Assembly (NCBI RefSeq): GCF_029633865.1
Contig: NC_079221.1
Coordinates: 2,169,937 to 2,233,936, forward strand
Reading direction: 5' to 3'
Length of the DNA: 64,000 bases
From: Lampris incognitus
Lineage: Eukaryota > Chordata > Actinopteri > Lampriformes > Lampridae
Under the pieces are notes generated by a model. It was not told the DNA's origin and ran no database searches. It was given only the letters and a program-made list of their open reading frames with translations. A program made the position numbers and the translations under genes. This document shows, piece after piece, positions 11,401 to 19,720 of the stretch (positions are counted from its first letter, which is position 1; the number at the start of each line of letters is the position of its first letter).

Positions 11401-14400
11401 TTCCACAGAGCTGTTTGGCACATTATCAAACATGGTTAGTTTTTGGTCACTGTTTCTGTTTTGTTTTGCTTTTTTCTCAGTGGGTATAAAAATGTATTGC
11501 AACAACCAGCCATAATATCTGTTGTTTTGTGTGATATAAGGTGGTTAACGCTACATAAGTGCTATTTCTGTGAATGGCTTTTCAGGATTAAAGAGATGTT
11601 CCCTGGCACGAAGATAGATATGTTTGCTCACTTCATCGGCGAGTCTCTTAAGAAGACCAAGACCAGAGAGTATGTTCCCTCCCAGGAAGAGATTGTGGCT
11701 TTGCTAACCAGGCAGGAAATGACCACCACAGTTTACTGCCATGGAGGAGGCTCCTGCAAGATCTCCATCAACTCGCACACCACCGCTGGAGAGGTAGGCA
11801 GGCCGCAAATAGGAGAAGAGCTATGCAGGCCCAGAATAAGGCCCTGAGCATTTTCAAATCACTGTAGGATATGAAGGCAGTATCGGCTCCCACGTCAATC
11901 ATCACTGTGACTGATTGGTTTTCAGTGTTTCAATTTTGCAACTATATCAATATATATCAATATATGTCTATATATCAGTATATATCAATATATGTCAATA
12001 TATATCAATGTATGTCACCTCACAGCAAGAAGGTCCTGGGTTCGAGCCCCGCGGTAGTCCAACCTTGGGGGTCGTCCCAGGTCGTCCTCTGTGTGGAGTT
12101 TGCATGTTCTCCCCGTGTCTGTGCGGGTTTCCTCCGGGGGCTCCGGTTTCCTCCCACAGTCCAAAGACATGTAGGTCAGGTGACGCAAAGACATGTAGGT
12201 CAGGTGATTCAGCCGTACTAAACTGTCCATAGGTGTGTGTGTGTGTGGGGGGGGGGGGTCCTGTGATGGCCTAGTGGTCTGTCCTGGGTGTCTCCCTGCC
12301 TGCTGCCCAGAGAACTTCTGGGATAGGCTCCAGCATCCCCGTGACCCTGAGAGCAGGATGAGCGGTTTGGATAATGGATGGATGGATGGGATGGATCAAC
12401 ACTCAATTCCAGAACTGATTACTGTTTCTCTCAATTTCCCATTGATGTAAAACACAACTGGATATTTGGTTTTAGTACACAACAAATAAATATGAGCAGA
12501 ATGGTCTTGCAGTTTTGCCTCACAGCAGGAGGCTTCTAGGTTCAGTGGTAGCCATTCTGTGCAGCGCTTGCATGTTCTCCTGTGTTTGTGTGGGTTTCCT
12601 CATGGTGTACCTGTGTGTTAGCTGAACTGGAGACTTAAGAGGGAAACGATCACAAATTCCAACATTATCTGTATATATAGATGTTGTGGGGTGACACTGC
12701 TTTAGCAGCCATGATGCTGAGCTGTTTCATTCTCCCGTTTCAGAGTCTGTGTGACTCTGAAACGTGGCTGAAATTGTGTGGAAAATTGTCCAACTGTGAC
12801 GTCACTGTTGGACAATCCGTGAATGTGAAAACATACTTCCTGGTTTGCTGATAGGCTGCATTGTGTTAGAAAATGGGAATGACAACGCTGCATACAGCTG
12901 TATAATTTAACATTGTTCTTCACATTCTCTTATGCACCGCAGCCTGTTGGCAGACCATTAAGTAAGTTTTCACATCGCAGACTGTCACCAGCGAGCACTT
13001 TTGGCACGGTTTCAGAAACATGACGTTGAAAATCAGGACTGTTTCACTTTAAATGTCTCATCGGTATGAATGGGGATTGAGTTATTGTATGCATGGGCTG
13101 TGTCCAGGATTGTCCCTGTCTTCTGTCCGGTGCCTGCTGGGATAGGTCCAGTTGCTCAGAACTGGATTAAAAGGGTGCAGGCGCAGAGAATGAATGAATG
13201 AAAAAAAAACAAACCATAGTCAAACGTCATGGTTAAGGACCTGTACCGGTGCTGTGTCCAGGTGGTGGAGAAGCTAATCCGAGGTCTGGCTATGGAGGAC
13301 AGCAGAAACATGTTTGCATTGTTTGAGCACAACAACACCATTGACAGAGCTGTGGAGAGCCGAGTCATCGTTGCTGATGTGCTGGCCAAATTTGAAAGGT
13401 ATGTTGTACAAATGGGAATCACATTGGTTATATCCAATCTCATCTTCTTCTTCATCTTCCTTCGGCTGCTCCCGTTAGGGGGCGCCACAGCGGACCATCT
13501 GTCTCCATCTCTTCCTGTCCTCTGCATCTTCCTGTGTCATACCAGCCACCTGCATGTCTTCCCTCACCACATCCATAAACCTCCTCTTTGGCCTTCCTCT
13601 TCTCCTCTTCCCTGGTAGCTCCATATTCAGCATCCTTCTCCCAGTATACCCAGCATCTCTCCTCCACACATGTCCACACCATCTCCATCTTGTCTCTCTT
13701 GCTTTGTCTCCAAACCGTCCAACCTGAGCGGTCCCTCTAATATACTCCTTCCTAATCCTGTCCTTCTTCATCACTCCCAGTGAAAATCTTAACATCTTCA
13801 CCTCTGCCACCTCCACCTCCTGTCTTTTCATCAGTGCCACTGTCTCCAAACCATACAACATAGCTGGTCTCACCACCATCTGGTAAACCTTCCCTTTAAC
13901 TCTTGCTGGTGCCCTTCTGTCACACATCACTCCTGACACTCTTCTCCACCCACTCCACCCTGCCTGCTCTCTCTTCTTCACCTCTCTTCTGCACTCCCCG
14001 TTACTTTGGACAGTTGACCCCAAGTATTTAAACTCATCCACCTTCGTCACCTCCACTCCTTGCATCCTCACCATTCCACTGTCCTCTCTCTCATTCAGGC
14101 ATAGGTATTCCGTCTTGCTCCTACTGACTTTCATTCCTCTTCAGTAGGAGCAAGATGGGATACATATGTGTGAATGTGATATATCGAATCTCATAATTTA
14201 TAATGTTTCTCATCATTTGTAATGAATTTTATAATCTATAATATTTCATGATATTAGATTGCAATAAATGTCTCTTCAGGATGTGAGCGCCACAGAAATT
14301 TGTCAACAGATCCTGGAAAGCAGAACAGACAGAAAAACAATACTTAGAACGGACAAAAAGAGATGTGTTTAAGTGACGGCTGTGGTCTGATTTTCCCACC

Positions 14401-15190
14401 AGGTTGGCTGGCAGTGAAGAGGTGGAGGATGATGGCCAGTGGAAACTCTATTTTAAACTCTACTGTTTCCTTGATGTGGAGAGCATGCCCAAAGAAGGGG
14501 TGGAGTTTGCTTTCATGTTTGAGCAGGTGAGTGGGCACGTCTTTATGAAATAGTTTGCAGGGCTCTTTTTAGTCAGTTAGGTTGTTAAGTGACATAAGTC
14601 ACAATCAGAGTTGATGTATTATGCCTCAATGGTTCCTCCAGGCCCATGAGAGTCTGACAAGTGGCCACTTCCCCGCCCTTGAGGAAACGCTGCAGCACCT
14701 GGCCGCACTGCGCCTGCAGTTCCTGCACGGAGACAAGCCACGTGTCAGCTGGAGCCTGGAAAATGTGTACCCAGTGGGTCGCCTGCGTAATCGCATCCTT
14801 CAATTCACCAAGGTGGGCGGGGCCTCAGGGCAAGGCCAAACACTGGAGCGTCGGAGGACTAGTTTCCTGGATGGGACCCTGCGCCGAGGGCTGAAGACGG
14901 GCTCCATGAAGAAGCAGCGCATGGAGGAGGAACAGATGCTTGAGATGTGGATAAAGGAGGAGACTTCTGCCACCAGGGCGAGCATCGTAGAGAAATGGTC
15001 CCGCCTCAAAGTTCTCGACCAGCACCAGGCTATGCTCAAATACATGACCATTATCAAAGAGTGGCCTGGCTATGGCTCCACACTGTTTGATGTTGAGGTA
15101 AGTACCCGGGATCTCTGGTTGCGAGGTACATTGTGAGTTACTGTCACATTAAATGCAAGCATACACATGTCAGGCCTCTGATCAGATGTG

Positions 15191-15261
<71 letters not shown>

Positions 15262-15945
15262 CGCGTGAGTGCCTTTGTAGTGCAAAGAAGGAGGCTTCCC
15301 TCATGACCTGTGGTTGAGTGTGAGTGCGGAGAATGTGTCCGTCTACAAGAGAGGCGAGCTCAAGCCTCTGGAGACCTTCCCATATGAGCACATCATTTTC
15401 TTCGGTGCGCCGCAGCCCTGCACCTACAAGATCACTGTGGATGAGAGAGAGATGTTCTTTGAGACACCACAGGTACAGACAGAATTACCTCTAAGCAATT
15501 CTACAAACAATACTATTAAAAAGCAACATGTATGTGAGGGAAATTGGATATTGAATCCCAGAAAGTCGAAATGGTTCATCTGGACACCAGTTTTAGTGGG
15601 AGAAATCTGAGAGTGATGAAGTGACTTGGATGAAATGTTTCTCCCACTAAACTGTGCGCAGATGAACTGATTCAACTTTGTGGGATTTCTATAGCTGGGT
15701 TATTGAACATGCATCAGGACATGGGATACTGAATGTTTACAGACCACCGCTAATCCCCTTGAGCTGCTAGTGTTCTGAACATGTCCTGTTATGCTGCTTG
15801 CCTTGCTTGTTCACCCAATGTTTGAATTGAATCTTACCAGGTTGGAGAGATTACAAAGATCATGAAAGCCTACATAAACATGATTGTGAAGAAACGGTGC
15901 AGTGTGAAATCTGTGTCCAGCTATGGAACCAACTGGATCAGGTGA
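1174..15945 (+). CDS. myo10: Unconventional myosin-X, C-terminal part (19 exons, 5'-partial)
   Basis: Actin motor that builds filopodia and carries integrin and other cargo. The window codes its last 1,358 residues (numbered here from the first complete codon): two IQ-like motifs (about 1-50), a charged E/R/K single-alpha-helix region (about 50-141), a coiled coil starting EEILRLEREIERL (about 178-230), an acidic PEST-like region (about 230-470), a PH1 domain split around a nested PH2 (about 475-694), PH3 (695-811), MyTH4 (812-about 955) and FERM to the end. The PH2 motif KKGGGMSTLSRRNWKMRWFVL region matches the PIP3-binding loop of vertebrate myosin-X. All 19 exons join in one frame with GT-AG sites. 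The motor head and neck lie upstream of the window. The C-terminus resembles the vertebrate protein up to MIVKKR and then diverges. It may be myo10 proper or a fish myo10-like paralog; sequence alone does not decide. Confidence 0.95.
1720..1753 (+). CDS. myo10: myo10 small exon (34 nt) in the helix/coiled-coil linker
   Basis: Acceptor TTTCTAG|G, donor CAGAAG|GTAATT. It restores phase 2 to phase 0 and codes SSLVMNGAYQK. It has no counterpart in the human protein as I recall it, where the charged helix runs straight into the coiled coil. It may be a fish-specific or alternatively used exon; skipping it alone would break the frame. Confidence 0.75.
1901..2764 (+). CDS. myo10: myo10 exon: coiled coil and PEST-like region
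   Basis: An 864-nt exon, phase 0 at both ends, donor GACTCG|GTGAGA. It begins KGLSQCLSYTSGPGHSSDEE, continues with the conserved antiparallel coiled coil (EEILRLEREIERLQRQQ, then EIYRLEKEASRVATEFLELL) and ends in a Ser/Pro/Glu/Asp-rich segment with EEEVDEGF and DYDQDEFEEA, both typical of the myosin-X PEST region. The frame runs 18 nt past the donor before a stop. Confidence 0.92.
3769..3892 (+). CDS. myo10: myo10 exon: end of PEST region and start of PH1
   Basis: Acceptor TGTTTCAG, donor A|GTGAGT (phase 1). Codes an acidic stretch (FIDSDEDNDGYVDTDEEV) and then PPYFHSYLYMK, the first strand of the split PH1 domain. The codon across the next junction reads Ser where the human protein has Gly. 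Confidence 0.92.
4265..4319 (-). mobile_element. SINE family A, 3'-end fragment
   Basis: The + strand CTCCCCAACTACCCCACTCT followed by TCCAAGCCGTCCCAG matches the reverse complement of the 3' end of the SINE copies at 17278-17711 and 58530-58968, with about 14 bp missing inside. Only the 3' end is present, cut off by the (CATA)n tract. Confidence 0.65.
4320..4586 (+). repeat. (CATA)n microsatellite
   Basis: Tetranucleotide CATA repeat of about 270 bp with CACA, TAGTACG and AATA interruptions, starting where the SINE fragment ends, which suggests growth from the junction. Confidence 0.95.
4678..5490 (+). repeat. CT/TG higher-order satellite abutting a splice acceptor
   Basis: About 810 bp of almost pure pyrimidine plus G in a nested pattern: (TCTG)n runs, (TC)n runs and a recurring module CCCTCTTTCTCTGTCTGCCT followed by CTCTCACTCTCTGTCCCT. 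It ends exactly at the CAG acceptor of the myo10 exon at 5492. Confidence 0.95.
5492..5735 (+). CDS. myo10: myo10 exon: PH1 first half and start of nested PH2
   Basis: Codes GLMIPWRRRWCVLKDETFMWF (PH1 N-terminal part) and SGWLYKKGGGMSTLSRRNW followed by KMRWFVL (PH2, PIP3-binding loop). The acceptor CTCTCTCAG sits directly at the end of an ~810-bp CT/TG satellite, which acts as an enormous polypyrimidine tract. Donor AA|GTAAGG. Confidence 0.95.
5820..5915 (+). CDS. myo10: myo10 exon: PH2 middle
   Basis: Acceptor TCTCTACAG, donor GCCAG|GTACAT. Codes EIVDNHEKENALNIVTEERT and YHIYAESPEDA, the central strands of PH2. Phases fit both neighbours. Confidence 0.93.
6081..6269. mobile_element. Palindromic MITE-like foldback element
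   Basis: The first ~58 bp (starting GCAACCATGTGTCATGGAGT) and the last ~58 bp (ending ACTCCATGGCACATGGTTGC) are diverged inverted copies of one another, with a ~70-bp middle. This is the form of a non-autonomous DNA transposon. No clear target-site duplication is visible. It lies in the myo10 intron 5916-6342. Confidence 0.7.
6343..6436 (+). CDS. myo10: myo10 exon: PH2 C-terminal helix
   Basis: Codes GWFNVLSRVHSASPEQLMEM and HHEQANPKNAV, the closing helix of PH2 and the link back to PH1. Acceptor CATCCCAG, donor GCAGTG|GTTAGT (GTTAGT is a weak but acceptable donor). Confidence 0.92.
6857..6912 (+). CDS. myo10: myo10 exon: return into PH1 (56 nt)
   Basis: Codes GTLDVGLIDSVCASDNPD, nearly identical to vertebrate myosin-X. 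Acceptor ACCTCCAG, donor CG|GTAAGA, phase 2. Confidence 0.93.
7042..7184 (+). CDS. myo10: myo10 exon: PH1 second half
   Basis: Codes PNSFVIITANRVIHCNTDMP then EEMHHWIGLLQKPKGDSRID, ending EFLVRG: the C-terminal half and closing helix of PH1. Acceptor GTTCTCAG, donor AGAG|GTTAGT. Confidence 0.94.
7185..8232 (+). other. myo10 intron between PH1 and PH3
   Basis: Contains short (CA)n/(TG)n tracts near 7570-7615 and an AT-rich tandem repeat at 7716-8012. No coding or RNA gene is seen. Confidence 0.8.
7716..8012 (+). repeat. AT-rich tandem repeat (~28-30 bp unit)
   Basis: About ten imperfect copies of a unit with TATGTAATATATGTATAATA followed by TATTATGA. Copies vary at single bases (TGTGTATAA, GACATG), and the array decays toward its 3' end. 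Confidence 0.85.
8233..8427 (+). CDS. myo10: myo10 exon: PH3 N-terminal part
   Basis: Codes WLHKEMKSGAKSTSLKLKKR then WFVLTTNSLDYYKSSERSAS: strands 1-4 of PH3. Acceptor CCGCCGTAG, donor ACTG|GTTAGT. Confidence 0.95.
8764..8921 (+). CDS. myo10: myo10 exon: PH3 C-terminal part
   Basis: Codes YWNIIVHGRKHSYRLYTKLL then NEAMRWASAIQGAIDSKVPI and TPTQQLIRDIK, the last strands and helix of PH3. Acceptor AATCCAG, donor ATCAAG|GTATAG, phase 0. Confidence 0.95.
9492..9615 (+). CDS. myo10: myo10 exon: start of MyTH4
   Basis: Codes ESSLNVEAVEQTYWRNPILR then YTQHPLHSPLLPLPYGDVSV, the proline-rich lead-in of the MyTH4 domain. Acceptor TCTCTTCAG, donor CACT|GTGAGT. Confidence 0.95.
9731..10028 (+). CDS. 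myo10: myo10 exon: MyTH4 core
   Basis: Codes the MyTH4 helices: GYASLQDEAVKIFNSLQEME, PIIQGILQTCQDLRPLRDEV, YCQLIKQTNH and LLTCMSCTFLPSRGILRYLK. MyTH4-FERM binds microtubules and cargo tails in this family. Donor TTAAAAG|GTATTT, phase 2. Confidence 0.96.
10029..11585 (+). other. myo10 intron within MyTH4
   Basis: Carries inverted Penelope-like terminal sequences at 10385-10715 and otherwise unique DNA. The 10740-11030 antisense open frame matches nothing I recognise and lacks splice support. Confidence 0.75.
10385..10715. mobile_element. Penelope-like element termini in head-to-head arrangement
   Basis: The antisense copy (10385-10500) and sense copy (10590-10715) share the family block containing CTGAAGAGGTCACTTAGATG, then CTGTCAATAAA and GTCCAGATGAACTG. 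Between them, a 35-36-bp unit with CACCCTTATAAACAATACAG is repeated about three times. It matches the blocks at 27150-27260, 29715-29830 and 33680-33748. No coding part remains here; a fossil fragment. Confidence 0.7.
11586..11793 (+). CDS. myo10: myo10 exon: MyTH4 end and FERM F1 start
   Basis: Codes IKEMFPGTKIDMFAHFIGES then LKKTKTREYVPSQEEIVALL and TVYCHGGGSCKISINSHTTA. The last is the ubiquitin-like first strand pair of FERM F1. Acceptor GGCTTTTCAG, donor GGAGAG|GTAGGC, phase 0. Confidence 0.95.
11794..13261 (+). other. myo10 intron within FERM F1
   Basis: Contains an (ATATCA)-type run at 11945-12010, a full family-D SINE (12012-12391), and decayed pieces of the same family around 12510-12620 and 13080-13200 (ending in a GAATGAATGA tail). 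Nothing coding is seen. Confidence 0.75.
12012..12391 (+). mobile_element. SINE family D (tRNA-like head, GGATG tail)
   Basis: Starts with CACAGCAAGAAGGTCCTGGG then TTCGAGCCCC (box B-like), continues with GGAGTTTGCATGTTCTCCCC, TTTCCTCCGGG and CCCACAGTCCAAAGACATG, a GT/G run, then GGGATAGGCTCCAGCATCCC and a (GGATG)n tail. This layout recurs at 18668, 33745, 39511, 40078, 48650 and 62538, so it is a high-copy fish family. A 22-bp internal duplication (GACATGTAGGTCAGGTGA) marks this copy. Confidence 0.8.
13262..13398 (+). CDS. myo10: myo10 exon: FERM F1
   Basis: Codes VVEKLIRGLAMEDSRNMFAL then FEHNNTIDRAVESRVIVADV and LAKFE. Acceptor CTGTGTCCAG, donor TTGAAAG|GTATGT, phase 2. Confidence 0.95.
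13429..13443. repeat. Target-site duplication, left copy (LINE)
   Basis: TATATCCAATCTCAT; the right copy at 14180-14194 reads TATATCGAATCTCAT, one mismatch in 15. Confidence 0.85.
13444..14179 (-). mobile_element. RTE-like LINE 3' half, 5'-truncated, with inverted 5' end
   Basis: The minus strand codes the C-terminal part of a reverse transcriptase: MKVSRSKTEYLCLNEREDSG, VDEFKYLGSTVQSNGECRRE, RPAMLYGLETVAL and GKRRRGRPKRRFMDVVRED, open for 219 codons (13475-14134). The 3' end runs GGGGGCGCC...GAAGAAGAAGATG. The target-site duplication TATATC(C/G)AATCTCAT flanks it (13429-13443 and 14180-14194). The last 36 bp before the right duplication are an inverted copy of the adjacent LINE sequence. 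Clade assignment (RTE) is from memory of the family. Confidence 0.88.
14180..14194. repeat. Target-site duplication, right copy (LINE)
   Basis: Pairs with 13429-13443. It bounds the inverted 5' segment, so the whole 13444-14179 block was one insertion event. Confidence 0.85.
14403..14526 (+). CDS. myo10: myo10 exon: FERM F1/F2
   Basis: Codes LAGSEEVEDDGQWKLYFKLY then CFLDVESMPKEGVEFAFMFE and Q. Acceptor TTCCCACCAG, donor GAGCAG|GTGAGT. Confidence 0.94.
14642..15097 (+). CDS. myo10: myo10 exon: FERM F2
   Basis: A 456-nt phase 0/0 exon with the conserved LEERRTSFL-like segment (here LERRRTSFLDGTLRRGLKTG), EEEQMLEMWIKEE and IKEWPGYGSTLFDVE. The stretch FTKVGGASGQGQ replaces a shorter, different loop in the human protein. 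Acceptor GGTTCCTCCAG, donor GTTGAG|GTAAGT. Confidence 0.95.
15190..15260 (+). repeat. (GT)n microsatellite
   Basis: About 35 uninterrupted GT units ending 20 bp before the acceptor of the FERM F3 exon. Confidence 0.97.
15281..15472 (+). CDS. myo10: myo10 exon: FERM F3
   Basis: Codes CKEGGFPHDLWLSVSAENVS then VYKRGELKPLETFPYEHIIF and TYKITVDEREMFFETPQ, the PH-like F3 lobe. A long (GT)n tract (15190-15260) lies just before the acceptor GCCTTTGTAG. Donor CCACAG|GTACAG. Confidence 0.94.
15577..15672. mobile_element. Foldback fragment related to Penelope-like termini
   Basis: Left arm GGTTCATCTGGACACCAGTT then TTAGTGGGAGAAA, right arm TTTCTCCCACTAAACTGTGC then GCAGATGAAC, separated by about 30 bp. 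The outer block resembles the GTCCAGATGAACTGATTCAA motif seen in the Penelope-like termini elsewhere in the window. Confidence 0.55.
15841..15945 (+). CDS. myo10: myo10 last coding exon and stop
   Basis: Acceptor ATCTTACCAG. Codes VGEITKIMKAYINMIVKKRC then SVKSVSSYGTNWIR and TGA at 15943-15945. MKAYI.MIVKKR is the conserved C-terminal helix of the FERM domain; the last 14 residues differ from the human tail. Confidence 0.93.
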   Translation, partial: VGEITKIMKAYINMIVKKRCSVKSVSSYGTNWIR

Positions 15946-17277
15946 TGGGTAGGACCAGGCCCAACAGCTTCTCAACCACACAGGACTCATAAGGATCATG
16001 GGAAGAGAGCATGAAGCCAAGAGGAACAAATCCCTTCCACTGACATGATGGTTCAGAGCTTTTGACTCTGCTACACAGCGAAATAGTCAAACTCTGATGT
16101 GAGACACTGTCCTTGATTTATACACACACAAAAAGCTGATGTCCCTCTGTGCTTATGATACCATTCAGAACAGTCTAAAAGCTGCAAAACGATGAGCTTT
16201 ACAGCTGTTTTCTACTGTGCTGTCCCCAGACTGAACAACCGTGTTGTTGGCTCACGTTATGCACACTGGTCATCTTCCTGACACTGCTTCAGATCTACCT
16301 GAGGCATCAAATAGCGATCGACTGAAGTTTTCATTTCTTTTTACCTGTAATTATTCAGGAAATCTTGACTGAGTGTGCATGCTCTCTTTTTGCAAATCTC
16401 TTCTGCAAAACCAAAGTACATAGTCAGATGATTTGACGTTCTGTTTCTATAAACGTTTATTGGTTTTAACCCCCCCCCCTCCCCCCACCTGCTTTCTGAG
16501 GGGATGTGTTGTGGTGGCACGTGTGTTCTGAATGAGTTGAGCATTGTTTGGTGCCCTTATTCCAGTGATTATCCCCCCCCCCCCTGCAGAATAAGGATGC
16601 CCCTTGTTATGAATATTCTCCTGAATGGAGATCCCCTCAGGTTACCAGGCACTATGACTGTCATCATACTGCAAGAGTATCTGCCTTCTTTGCCTTATGT
16701 CATTTTCTCTGCTTCCAGATGATGGCGCCAGTAGTTTCGAGGCAGGTATAGTCTTTCAGGAAGGAAAGATTCAATTTTTGGACTTCAGTATCTTGGTGCA
16801 CTGGTAGCTTATGGCTGCCATGAATACATGTGCCTAAAAAAGCACAGGTCCATCTTGAGTAACAAAAACAAACAAACTCATTTGCCTTCTCAGCGATGTT
16901 CACAGGATTGCAACACAAAGAAATGCTCGGTGAATAACCACTGCGTCAGAGTATCTCCACTGAAGGTGCCATTTACTGAACGGTTATGAACTATTTGCGC
17001 TTCTACCTGTAATTTGTTGTTTTAGTACTAGTACACAGTATTGGAAGTGTTTTGTTTGTGTACTGAGTCTGTCCTTGATGTTGTGAGCTGTTGTCCGAGG
17101 ACTGTGTTGTGAGAGAGAAGGATGATGTTGCCTGGTGCTTCTGCGTCTGAAGGATGCGTTCAGATGAGGGGGGGTCTTGTGAGGCTGGGATATTTATTGT
17201 GTGAGCTAACGATGGAGTGGGAGAGAGGCTGACGGAACGCATGCACAAAAAGAAAACATCTCCAAGAGTAAAACAGA

Positions 17278-17711
17278 GGGGCGTCTGGGCAGCGTGGCGG
17301 GCTATTCCGTTGCCTACCAGCACGGGGATCGCCAGTTCGATTCCCTGTATTACCTCCGGCTTGGTCGAGCATCCCTACAGACTCAATTAGATGGGTCCGC
17401 GGGGGGGAAGCCGGATGTGGGTATGTGTCCTGGTTGCTGCACTAGCGCCTCCTCTGGTCGGTCGGGGCGCCTATTCAGGGGGGAGGGGGAACTGGGGGGA
17501 ATAGCGTGATCCTCCCACGTGCTACGTCCCCCTGGTGAAACTCCTCACTGTCAGGGGAAAAGAAGCGGCTGGTGACTCCACATGTATGGGAGGAGGCCTG
17601 TGGTAGTCTGCAGCCCTCCTGGATCAGCGGAGGGGGTGCAGCAGAGACCGGGACGGCTCGGAAGGGTGGGGTAATTGGACGGGTACAACTGGGGAGAAAA
17701 AAAGAAGAGAT
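17278..17711 (+). mobile_element. SINE family A, full-length sense copy
   Basis: Head GGGGCGTCTGGGCAGCGTGG, box B-like GCCAGTTCGATTCC, body with GGATGTGGGTATGTGTCC and CTCCACATGTATGGGAGGAG, 3' end GGGTGGGGTAATTGGACGGG followed by TACAACTGGGGAGAAAAAAA. A near copy in reverse lies at 58530-58968. tRNA-derived by its promoter-like head. Confidence 0.82.
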
Positions 17712-18500
17712 TAAAACTGAAATAGAAACAGATTAACGCAACTCTCTTAAAGACGTACTGTCTTACTATTTGTGTGTTCAGGGGCGCACACTTCATGAGC
17801 TTCACGGAGAAAGACAAACGAGCTTCTACAGACGTGCTTCTCGTTGCGCCCGCTCACTGGGAGGCGTTTGCAAAAAAAGGTAATCGAGGATGTTACCAGG
17901 GTCATCAATACTTAGCGTTCTCCTTTGTTGGGGTTGTCTCGTTAATGCTGGGAATAATTAGCTTGGAGGACACAGAGCCCCCCCTGTGATGCAGGCCTGT
18001 GTCCGTGCAGCAACACCCCGTGATGGTCCATACGGGCTGCATACTCGATGTCTTCGCCTCACAGGCCTCGCTCGACCAGTCTTCCACTGCGCTCCCATCT
18101 CCGGACTGTAGGCTTCTGGTCAGCCGCCGGCGGCCACACCAGAGACTCCTCTTGCCATCGACTGTGTGACTGTACTTGTGACCTTTCTGCTCGTTTTGAT
18201 GGAAACAAATCAAGAAATGATGTTTTATAACTGAATTTAAAGACGCTTTAATAAATTATTGTACTTGATGAAGTGTTTGGTGTTTGTTTTCCAGAGGTTG
18301 GCGTCAGGGTCATGACGACGCTTGTCCTGGAATTGAATTCTGTCAGTTCATTTGGCCGACTTGCTAACGAACACATCAGACTGGCGACACTGTGTCGACG
18401 CCATTTAGAAAGCCGTATGGCAGGAAAAGAGACGTCGTGTCTTCTCACGTTGCTTTTATTTGGTTAAGCTGTGATTATCCGACAGCCGTGTAATACGTGA

Positions 18501-18506
18501 AATAAA
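18501..18506 (+). terminator. myo10: Candidate poly(A) signal AATAAA
   Basis: AATAAAGTGTGACGTGTGAG: canonical hexamer followed by a GT-rich segment. It is the strongest candidate downstream of myo10, but 2.5 kb past the stop. Confidence 0.4.
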
Positions 18507-19203
18507 GTGTGACGTGTGAGGTTGCTGAATGACAATGAAGTTATAAACACAAACCGCAAGTGCAACTTTCTCTTTCTTACATGTACACTTGGTAAAACAA
18601 GTAACAATGCTACGATGGGAATACTGCTGGTGTCGTATATTAGTAGTGTAGCATATTAGTACAATAGCCATCCATCCATCCATCCATCCATCCATCCATC
18701 CATCCATCCATCCATCATCCATTATCCATCAATCCATTATCCAAGCCGCTCATCCAGCTCAGGGTCGCGGGGTGCTGGAGCCTGACCCCCAGCACTCACT
18801 GGGTGGCAGGCAGGGAGACACCCTGGACAGGCTGCCTGTCCATCACAGGGCCCACACACGCGCACACACACGCACACACACAGACACACACATTCAGTTC
18901 AATGTGTTGTCATTCAAGACATAGTTAACAGGAAATGAGGGCTGCGGCTTCGCCAAACAGAGCAAGACACACACAGCAACCACAGTATAAGATACACACA
19001 CACATCAAGACCAATATTACTACAATGTTTTGACATAAAATCACAATTATATTAGTATAATAATTTACTACTCATGATTTATTATTTAATTTATCATAAT
19101 TTAGCAGTATATTTTGATAATTCATTAGCATATTTTCATTATCTGCTTCAAACTAGCGTCTACATATGAAGTTCCCTATGGAAAAACAATGGGATGCTAT
19201 TCT
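18507..19203 (+). other. Intergenic, repeats only
   Basis: Holds a family-D SINE in reverse (18668-18893), CA-rich sequence and AT-rich unique DNA. No gene seen. Confidence 0.75.
18668..18893 (-). mobile_element. SINE family D, antisense 3' part
   Basis: (CATC)n tail followed by ATTATCCAAGCCGCTCATCC and CAGGGTCGCGGGGTGCTGGA, then GCAGGCAGGGAGACACCCTG and CCATCACAGGGCCCACAC: the reverse complement of the 3' half of the copy at 12012. The tRNA-like head is missing. Confidence 0.8.
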
Positions 19204-19447
19204 CTACTACTACCACCAGTACTACTGCTACTACTACTACTACTAGTACTACCACTACTACCACCACTACTGCTACTACTACTACTACTACTACTACCAC
19301 TAGTACTACCACCAGCACTACTACTACCACCAGTACTACTACTACTACCACTAGTACTACTGCTACTACCACTAATACTACCAATAGCACTACTACTACC
19401 ACCAGTACTACTACTACTACTACCAATAGCACTACTACTACCACCAG

Positions 19448-19480
<33 letters not shown>

Positions 19481-19685
19481 TACCACCAGTACTACTACTA
19501 CTACCACCACTACTACTACTGCTACCACCAGTACTACTACTACTACTACTATTACTACCACTAGTACTACTACTACTACCACCACTACTATTACTACTAC
19601 CACCACTACTACTACTACCACCAGTACTACTACTACTATTACTAGTACTACTACTACTACCACCACTACTATTACTACTACCACC

Positions 19686-19720
<35 letters not shown>

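Larger units (their letters stand above)
13399..14402 (+). other. myo10 intron hosting an antisense LINE insertion
   Basis: The LINE at 13444-14179 fills most of this intron. The remainder (14195-14402) is AT-rich unique sequence leading to the acceptor. Confidence 0.85.
15946..18506 (+). other. Presumed myo10 3' UTR / downstream region
   Basis: No further myo10 coding sequence. Poly-C runs occur near 16470 and 16575. A SINE lies at 17278-17711. Candidate poly(A) signals are AATAAA at 18249-18254 and 18501-18506. If transcripts reach these, the SINE is inside the 3' UTR. An exon-like block at 17782-17879 is unexplained. Confidence 0.5.
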
